Shown here in pieces: positions 55,942 through 64,000 of a stretch of 64,000 nt of DNA. The notes under the pieces are model-generated. The model searched no databases. It saw nothing but the letters and a program-made list of their open reading frames with translations, and was not told where the DNA came from. The stretch lies in assembly GCF_021018805.1 (NCBI RefSeq), contig NW_026960612.1, positions 372,001-436,000 of the forward strand. The letters run 5' to 3'. The position numbers and the translations under genes were made by a program. The first letter of the stretch is position 1; each line of letters begins with the position of its first letter. This DNA is from Prinia subflava (Eukaryota; Chordata; Aves; Passeriformes; Cisticolidae).

Positions 55942-58920
55942 GAAACAGATGTACCTGGAAAATCTAAATTGGCACAACCGGTACATGTAGAGTTAAAAGA
56001 AGGAGCAAAAGCTGTACGAATCAAACAATACCCTATAAAACCAGAAGCACGACAGGGAATAGCAAAGACCAGTGATAAATTTTTAAAATATCGAATTCTA
56101 GAGGAATGTAAATCAGAATACAACACCCCAATTTTCCCAGTGAAGAAACCCAATGGTGAGTATAGAATTGTACAGGATTTAAGAGGTATAAATGAAATAA
56201 CAAAAGACATTCATCCAGTAGTTGCCAATCCCTATACATTGTTAGCATCCGTAAAAGAGATATATAAATGGTTTACTGTAATTGACTTAAAAGATGCTTT
56301 CTTCTGTATACCCCTTGACCAAGAAAGTAGGAAACTATTTGCCTTTGAGTGAGAACATCCAGAAAGTAGAAGAAAAACTCAGCTCACCTGGACTCGATTA
56401 CCGATGGGGTACAAGGAGTCCCCCACTCTCTTTGGAAGTCAAATGGCCAAAGAACTGGAAATCTGGACCAGAGAAGGGCAAGTACCAAGAGACCAATATT
56501 TATTACTCCAGTATGTAGATGACATTTTGATTGCAACAAAAGAAGAAATGACCTGCATAAAGGTAACCATTGAGATCTTAAATTCATTAAGAATGAGAGG
56601 GTATAAAGTATCCAGAGAAAAAGCACAAATTGCCCAACAGACTGTGATTTACCTGGGATGTGAAATCTCACAAGGGCAGAGAAAACTAGGTACTAATCGT
56701 ATTCAAGCTATCTGTGCTATTCCAGAGCCCCAGAATCTACACGAGCTGCGAATCTTCCTCGGAATGACAGGGTGGTGTCGCCTGTGGATCATGGACTATG
56801 GACTGATTGCAAAACCCTTGTACGAGGCTCAGAAGACGCAGCCGTTCACCTGGGGCAAACCACAGAAAGAGGCCTTCCAGAAGTTAAAGGAAGCACTGAC
56901 AACTGCTCCTGCTTTAGAGTTACCTGATCTGTCTAAAGACTTTCAGCTGTACGTGCATGAAAGGCAGCGACTGGCACTGGGAGTCCTGACCCAACGACTG
57001 GGAAGCTGGAAAAGGCCGGTGGGTTACTTTTCCAAACAACTCGACAATGTAAGTGCCGGATAGCCTTCATGTCTGCGGGCAGTGGCAGCTACCGTGCTGC
57101 TGATACAAGAAGCCAGGAAGCTCACAATGAGAAGACACATAGATGTCTATGTGCCACACATAGTAACTACAGTCCTAGAACAAAAGGGGGGCCATTAGCT
57201 CTCTCCAAGCCAGATGATGAAGTTTCAGGTAACCCTGACTGAGCAAGATGATGTTGCACTAAAAACAACTAACCTCTTAAATCCAGCTCTATTTCTAGGT
57301 GCCACAGCTGAGGAAGGTCCATTAGAGCATGACTGTCTAGAAGTCATCGAGCACACTTATTCAGCAAGAACAGATCTGAAGGATGTCCCCCTGGAGCAAC
57401 CAGAGTAGGAACTCTTTACAGATAGAAGCAGCTTCATGGAGAATGGAGCCAGATACGCGGAATATGCGGTAACTACAATTGATGTAGTAATAGAGGCAAA
57501 ATCACTACCACCTAACACGTCTGCACAAAGGGCAGAACTAATCGCATTAACCAGAGCACTCGAGCTGAGTGAAGAGAAGACAGTGAATATCTAGACTGAC
57601 TCCAAATATGCCTTTGGAGTAGTGCATGTACACGGAGCTTTATGGAAAGAAAGAGGACTGCTGTCCTCTCAAGGGACAAATATTAAACATCAAGATGCAG
57701 TCCTACAATTGATAGATGCAGTGCAAAAACCTGAACAAGTAGCAATCATGCACTGCAAGGCACATCAATCAGGCAACTCCAAAATTTGTGAAAGAAATCG
57801 AAAAGCAGATTAGGCAGCCCGTCAAGTAGCGCGAGAGGTGCAGAAAACAATGGCGTTGATACCATCAAGACTTAATATCTCTCAATTTAATTTGCCTCCG
57901 AAGCCAAACTATACAATTGAAGATGACAGACTAGCACAACTGCTGAAAGCACAGAAGAACGCAGAAGGGTAGTATGTAACCGCACAAGGGCAAATAGTGG
58001 TACCTCCTTTGGTAATGAGAGAAATTTTACAGGTAAAACATAATGAGTGTCACTGGGGTGCAGAGGCGTTAGTAAAGTGGTTAAGACAATACCTAATCTC
58101 AGTACGGATGCAAACAATGGCCAAGTCAGTAATGTCTAAATGTGAAATCTGTCTGAAAAACAATCCCGTAGCTAGACGACAGGCACAGTTAGACAGAATT
58201 CGGATAGGAATAGAACCAGGAGACTATTAGCAAGTAGATTTTGCAGAACTGCCAAAAACTCGAAGATACAAATACCTGTTAGTAGGAGTTGACACGTTTT
58301 CTAGATGGCCAGAAGCCCTTCCCTGTCGCACAAACCAAGCAAAGGAAACAGTTAAGTGGTTATTACAAGAAATCATTCCCAAGTTTGGGGTGCCCCTAGG
58401 GATATCATCAGACAGAGGCCCACACTTCATAGCCACGGTAGTACAAGAGGTAAGCAAGTTATTAAGATTATCTCTTGGGACCTCCACACACCATGGAGAC
58501 CCCAGTCAAGTAGGCAAATAAAAAAAATGAACCAGACACTGAAGAAGCAGATCAGTAAAATATGCCAGGAAGCCAAACTGCAGTGGCCACAAGCTTTGCC
58601 GATCGCATTGCTGAGGGTTCAGATAAAGCCTAGGAGTAAGATGTCAGTTAGTCCTTATGAAATATTGTATGAGAAACCATATGAATCTCCTAACCCCAAT
58701 CCAAATGTTCATGTCACAGAGAAACAAGATGTGTATAATTATGTTCTGTCCCTCGGGAAAACTCTAGCTCGGCTTCGAAGTGTTCTCGTGTGGAACAGAC
58801 CACTGGCCCTGGAAAATCCAGTCCACAATATCGAACCAAGAGATGAGGTATACATCAAAACCTAGAACGAAGAACCACTAAAAGAGAAGTAGACTAGTCC
58901 CCATCAGGTACTGCTAACCA
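55942..58920 (+). pseudogene. pol: pol with many TAG/TGA stops and one frameshift
   Basis: RT motifs: IFPVKKPNGEYRIVQDLRGI, VIDLKDAFFCIPL, YVDD near 56512-56523 (LLQYVDDILIATKEE). RNase H: ELFTDRSSF (altered Gly), AQRAELIALTRAL. Integrase: HNECHWG, CEICLKN, VDFAELPK, SSDRGPHF. Stops in the single frame lie at 56350, 57061, 57196, 57406, 57592, 57811, 57970 and 58228; none is TAA. Near 58455 the frame shifts, after which the integrase tail continues to TAG 58863. Most stops fall where a Trp codon would fit. Confidence 0.9.
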
Positions 58921-59044
58921 CCTTTACAGCAGTCAAAGTAGCTAGAGTAGAACCCTGGATACACTACACGCGTGTGAAGAAGGTCCCTCGTGGAATCCAG
59001 ACGTGGGCTGTAGAAACTTTTGGACCAACAAAGCTGAAGCTGAA

Positions 59045-60725
59045 ATGTCTGTAACTGTTCAAATAGTATTGGTAACTGTGCTCATGCTCTTCCTGTGGGT
59101 AATGTTAATTTCATGGATACTAATGTCACCAGTAGAGATTGCTGTTACTTTAAGATATAGGATACAGAAGAGTCAACTAACAACTCTTCATTCTAGAATG
59201 AAGAGAGAGATACAGGCAAAACCACAAGTAATAGAAATTTCTAATGAAATTCGGGCTGAGAATGTAATGATTAGATTAGTCAGAGACTTTGCCAAAATGC
59301 ATAATACCAGCAGAATAACAGCCTGCCTGCCAATACCAAAGGCAGCAGGGGACCCAGTAAGCTAAGGAATAATAACGTCAAAATTACCTGAAATCGGAGG
59401 GAACAAAACAATTAACTGTAAACAAGTACCAGAGTCAAAGGTAGTAGTCAGAGAATACTAGAAAATAACAGAAGATTCCTATATGCAACCCATGAGAAAG
59501 AGTGCATTCTTAGTAATAGCAAATTAGGACAAATCATAGAGTAGTGGGTTAAAGACCAAGACCTTGCAAAATAGCAATGTTGGTTTCTACACTATCAAAA
59601 GATCAGGGACAATGCTACAGAAAGTGTTGTAGTGTAGAAATGTGAAGAGAAAGATTAGAAAGGACTGGAACCTTAAGACAGTGCATAGTCTGTGAGCATC
59701 CTCCAGAAATTCCAATATATGGAAAGCACACCCTAGTGCATTAAATAGAAAAGCTCTGAAAATGAGACAGATCCCACAGTGACGAATACTGATACTAGTA
59801 GTCAGAAAGAGGCAAATAAGGTAAGTTAGTAGGTATGTAAGAAAATTTATAATTGCACCTCTGATAATCTAGAAATGAAACAGTGGTCACCATTGGCAAT
59901 AGCCTTACAAATTGGTTGTGCCTGCAGGAAAATTAAACACAAACAAGGCAAAATAGATTCTAAGATTATAGTAAGATGTAGCAAGAGTACAATTCGAAGT
60001 CCAAGACCATTTGTATGGGCAATGAGTGATGGCACATAGACAACACACTTGCCTATGGACGAAGAGGTAAGAGAAATCACCCTGGGCCTTCCCACTTTAT
60101 GTCCAATTTAAAAGAAATCCCCATTTAACAGGAGCGGTGAAGCCTTGCAAATAAAAGCAAAGCGAGATGTCTCAGAAGACAAGAACCCAGATGACACTTA
60201 GAAGGAACCCTCTAGTGGAGTAAAGATTAAGTAGGCCCTAGAATCCTTGTTTAGTCCCATTGCAAATTATCGAAATAGAGAAATGCTATATAGACTCACA
60301 GGTCAGGTAGACAGATTAACAAGAATCACACGAGAGAGATTTAGAGAACTCAATGTGCAGTTACAAGCCACCACCAAAATGACCCTGCAAAATCGTTTGG
60401 CTTTAGATATGTTACTTTTGAAAGAACACGGAGTGTGTAGATATTTAAAGGGACAAATCGACCATTGCTGCATCCACATCCCAAATGTAACTGCAGATGT
60501 AGAACATGACATCAGTCAGTTAAAACAAATAGAGCATGAGGCACAAAAAGAACAAAAAGATTTAGCTACTAGCTAGTTGAGTAAAATCTTTGAAAGATTA
60601 GGATGGAATGTGAGTTCATGAATAAAGTCTATCCTTGAAAATCTGATAATTTTACTGATTATATTTTTAGTAATTTGGTTAGTTTACAGAATCCTGAAGA
60701 GAGAGATACAGAAAAAGGCATCTTA
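59045..60725 (+). pseudogene. env: env, heavily degraded
   Basis: ATG 59045 begins a segment with a hydrophobic stretch (VLVTVLMLFLWVMLISWILM), a likely signal or anchor, and is open to 59365. The surface-subunit region 59366-60150 is full of stops. A basic AKRD resembling the SU/TM cleavage site is near 60160. TM sequence at 60247-60576 holds QNRLALDMLLLKEHGVC, then C-x9-CC (VCRYLKGQIDHCC). A membrane span (ILLIIFLVIWLVYRIL) lies near 60645-60690. Confidence 0.8.
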
Positions 60726-60918
60726 GAACAGAACCATAATGAAAGCATTGGCACGGGACCCAGCACCTTCAATCCGCAACAACATCCCAGACAAAGCCTA
60801 TGACAACAGAAGATTTAAAAATGAACATCCAGTATGAACTCTAAAGCCTAATAGACTGTTTTAAGTGAAAGCATTTACACTTAGTATATTAGAGTGAAAA
60901 TACTTTCAAAGGGGGGAA

Positions 60919-61310
60919 TGTTGGTGGAGGGTTAAAAAATGTAATTTCTGGATTGAGTAATGTGTAGGGGGAGGAAAGTAGAGAACGTACAACTGGAACT
61001 TGACGCAGCTAGCTGAGAACAAGCGTCAGCTTCTGTAAACAGCTCCATGCTATTGTTTTAACCAAATCAAGTGTAGATCAGAGTAGAAGCGTAAGTATGA
61101 TTTAAGATAGTAACTAAGGAATAGGATAATCAGTATCTAGGGGTGGGGGTTAGTTAACATGTGTATAATTTAAACTATAAAAATCACGAATCGACTCTGT
61201 ATCCTTTGGACATCAGATTTGGGTGTATTATCACCTCTGTGTCCCGCACGCTGGAATAAAGAACCGCATATGATCGCCTCTGTGTAGTTATATGTTTTCC
61301 TACGCTAACA
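60919..61310 (+). repeat. 3' LTR of the hypermutated provirus
   Basis: 392 bp, preceded by the polypurine tract CAAAGGGGGGAA. It differs from the 5' LTR at eight sites. Confidence 0.95.
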
Positions 61311-61314
61311 TTCT

Positions 61315-62113
61315 GAGTTCAAAAGCCTGATGATCACCAGAATAATCATGTATTTCAGTCTATGTTGGTACATCCTAGGCCAGGATCTTACTTTGCCTTT
61401 TTTCCCTTTTTCTTAGTGTAGCCATTTCAACAGATAACACTTGCTAAGTTATCGCAGAACAGTTTCAAAACACATTTTCTGCTGTATCTTTCTGTATTCT
61501 GGGTGTGATCTTAAAACATCAAAACTAAAGTCACTAACATTGCATGCACCCAAAGGTGCTGTCTTATATTTCTTTTTCATAGTGAGATGAGTGGGATTCT
61601 GGTAGGATACTGTTCAGTCATACAGATAAATCAAAATAAAGGCATATATATATATATATGTATATTTACTGGAATGTGCTACCCTCAGCTCATTTTTGAC
61701 CCTGAGAATATTCAACACGTCAGATTGAAATTTGCAGTCTTGTCCTACAGGAAAAAAACACATTCATATCCAAAGCTGAGAAGAAAACTTAAACTGCAGG
61801 GCTATTACTAAAGGCTGAGTATCACCTGAAATAAAAAAAAAAAAGGTTTTAACTTCTGCTTGCCAAGCAGGGAACAATCTCTTCTTCACTCACCTTCTGA
61901 TTTTTAAAAAGCTTTGTTTAAGAAGTGCTTTACAGAATACTCTTTGAGATGCTATATTAAAAACCACAGCTGCAGCAAGGGAAGCACTGCTGAGAAAAAT
62001 GGTTCTCCAGTGTGCTTCCTAAGACTTGTCTAACCCAGGAAATATTCTCACACAGTAGAAACAGCCTGCTGTATTCAAATAGTGCTCACACGAGACAAAA
62101 GACTGACTCCTAC
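61315..62113. other. INTS12 intron
   Basis: Contains a short (TA)n run near 61647-61660 and a 12-A run near 61833. No other feature. Confidence 0.6.
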
Positions 62114-62273
62114 CATTCTCTTCATCTGCCTGGTACAGCGGGCACAATACCAGACAAGTCGAGGATCATTCACTTCCTTGTCTGTCACCTGAGGTTTATG
62201 GCAATCCTGGTGGTAGAGATTATGGCACTCCTGACACTCCACTAGCTGATTCACAAAAGTAACTGTCATTTGC
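62114..62273 (-). CDS. INTS12: INTS12 exon: PHD finger
   Basis: On the minus strand, acceptor ttgctctgcag precedes 62273 and donor gtagga follows 62114; 160 nt, phase 2 to phase 0. It encodes [40 protein letters not shown] and [13 protein letters not shown]. This is the larger part of a C4HC3 PHD zinc finger: CQEC, H and C in HQDCH, and the final CARC after the conserved Trp. The first Cys pair must lie in the preceding exon, outside the window to the right. It joins in phase to the exon at 52956-53108. Confidence 0.96.
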
Positions 62274-64000
62274 CTGCAGAGCAAATAGTTAAGAACAGAT
62301 TATGGGAGAAAGCACTTAGAGGATTATCCAATTGTTGAAAATTTTGCAAGGCTTAAGATAAAAAATAAAAATATTTTTCCTTTCACATATATTTTCTACC
62401 TGTGGCAAATCAAATGTATTCCTTTTCTTCCTGTATCAGTTCTTCCTAACCAGTATTTTAGAAATTTGGTATTTTTTCAAGGTAATGTCTTTCAAGAAAT
62501 TTGAAGACTTTCATTCTATTATACATGTGTATATGACAGTCTTGATTTTCCTGTTTGATTTTTAGCTTAGAGATCTAAGTCTTGCCCACTTTGGTTCACC
62601 CGGGCATTTTATGGATACATCACAGTATGCCAATTACAACTTCCTTATTATAATAGCATATGAGGGCCTGGTCTCCATTTGGGTAATTTTGCTGTCAGTT
62701 GCAGAGCAATACAGTTAAAGAACAAGTAATTTCTCAGTGACAAGCATGTAGGAGTGCTTTCTGCTAAAGGATTCAAAAGCATCATCACCCAACCTCTATG
62801 CTGCTTTGAAGATATTTTATTAGCCATCCCTTTGGTCCCTACCACATAAACAAACACGAGGAGTTTGAGATAATACCAGAATCACAGAGAGATGGAATAG
62901 AAAGGATTAATTGTGCAGTCCTGCCTTGAAGCAAACATGCAAGCTGGTGATGAGGGCTTCATTTTGCGTGGGTCTTGCTGAAAGTAATCACACTGTATAA
63001 ATGACACATTAGTGATATATACATGGCTGGGAGTCTGCCTGTGAATTACCCAAATACCATTTTCCTAACGATTCCTTCTTTTAGATGACAAATCAATCTA
63101 TTTTATTACTAAGCTGCTTTTGCTGATATCCCCGAGGAGCAGGTACCCAGGTAACCATGGAAACTCTATTTGCAGATACATGGGTAAAGGTAATCCCTTA
63201 TTTCTTTATATAACAGAAAAACAAAGTCTGAAGGTATTGTCCATATAAGTACTGGAACATTTTCTAAGAAAGATTTCTCTTTCAAACAGGCTACTTAAAA
63301 ACAGAAAGGGAAACCTTTCTAAAATTCTAGGGGCCATTATTTTACATTCAGGATATTTAAAAGATGTTTTGTTTGTTTTTTAATTCCTAAATAAACTGGA
63401 TCAGAACAAATAGTCTCAAGGAGGGAGACTCACCCTATTTTAAAATTACAAAAACCAATCCCCGACTGATTAGAACCCCATGAACTCTTCATGCTCAGAA
63501 GCACGTTAAATCACTTACTTTTAAATTATAAGATAACTAAGAAACAAACCTAATGATTTTTTTACCTTCAAAACCAACCAACCAAACAACTATTCACAGA
63601 AAATTAGGTTGTTATTTCCAAATCAGTCTTTTAAAAATATTTTTTGGGGAGGAAGACTTTGCTATCATCTACAAACTGCATGTACTATTTCCTCTTTGTA
63701 CAAGTGAGGAGCCAGTGAGGAGCCTCCATAACTGGTGAGTTGTCCTGTTTTCCCAAGGCCTACAGGTACTGGAGAGGATGAAGTTATTTTAATACTCCCT
63801 CCCTCCTTATGCCTAACTTAGTAAAAAGAACAACTAACTTGATATAAAAGAACAAGAAGAAAAACACCACAGGCATCAATATTACTCCTAATAGCTATGA
63901 AAATACATTTGACACCTGGCAAATCTTGAAGAAACATTTCATGCCTCTGCTTTAGTTTTAACATCTATAAAAAGGAATAGTTCATATTCAAAAGCACTTT
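62274..64000. other. INTS12 intron toward upstream exons
   Basis: AT-rich, with no exon or well-defined repeat recognised. A weak CR1-like ATCACAGAGAGATGGAATAG at 62880 was not pursued. The exons for the N-terminal half of INTS12 must lie beyond 64000. Confidence 0.5.

Larger units (their letters stand above)
53605..61310 (+). mobile_element. Class I (gammaretrovirus-like) provirus, hypermutated
   Basis: A 7.7-kb provirus with LTRs 53605-53996 and 60919-61310 (392 bp each) and a 4-bp duplication TTCT (53601-53604, 61311-61314). gag, pro and most of pol share one uninterrupted frame apart from at least ten TAG/TGA stops; env has many more. The LTRs differ at eight sites; relative to the solo LTR, five are G-to-A in GG context in the 3' copy. 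Most of capsid is deleted. It sits in an INTS12 intron, antisense to the gene. It cannot make an infectious particle. Confidence 0.95.

Noticed and set aside
1..64000. CRISPR arrays, prokaryotic operons, tRNA or rRNA genes
   Set aside because: None seen; repeats are LTRs, CR1 or microsatellites, and the tRNA-like 18-mers are retroviral primer sites.

Overview
The window is nuclear DNA from a bird, probably a passerine (inference). The evidence is CR1 LINE fragments, avian-type ERV-L and class I/II proviruses, and the conserved ARHGEF38-INTS12 gene pair, which lies tail to tail. No bacterial, CRISPR or organellar features were seen.

Left third (about 4.6-25.3 kb, + strand): the 3' half of ARHGEF38, a RhoGEF with DH, BAR and two SH3 domains. 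Eight exons are recognisable: DH end, DH-BAR linker, three BAR or linker exons, and three exons for the two SH3 domains. Several lesions are visible: Trp at the conserved DH Arg, a TT where the donor GT is expected, and frame changes with a stop in a BAR exon. The introns hold several solo LTRs and a 4.0-kb betaretrovirus-like element (17474-21495) that encodes only Gag.

Middle (31.2-42.7 kb, between the genes): an old solo LTR (AGAAT target duplication) is split by a young class I, gammaretrovirus-like provirus (31444-42328). Its two 686-bp LTRs differ at one base. It has a perfect initiator-Met tRNA primer site, a repeat-bearing leader, and a gag of 828 codons with a GC-rich Ala/Pro/Gly insert. 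pro and pol lie in the gag frame behind a UAG. A 186-codon Cys-rich ORF of unknown function sits exactly between pol and env, and env is open. Two in-frame stops interrupt pol. The Cys-rich ORF is the best candidate in the window for something undescribed.

Right third (42.9-62.3 kb, - strand): the last three coding exons of INTS12 (PHD half, middle, Ser-rich C-terminus). Its introns hold an env-less ERV-L provirus (45179-51864), CR1 fragments, and a solo LTR plus a complete class I provirus of one family (52372-52764 and 53605-61310). That provirus carries many TAG/TGA stops, and its 3' LTR shows G-to-A changes mainly in GG context, which looks like cytidine-deaminase hypermutation. All four proviruses point along the + strand, so those inside INTS12 are antisense to it. 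The residual INTS12 3'UTR runs only about 150 bp before it meets LTR sequence.
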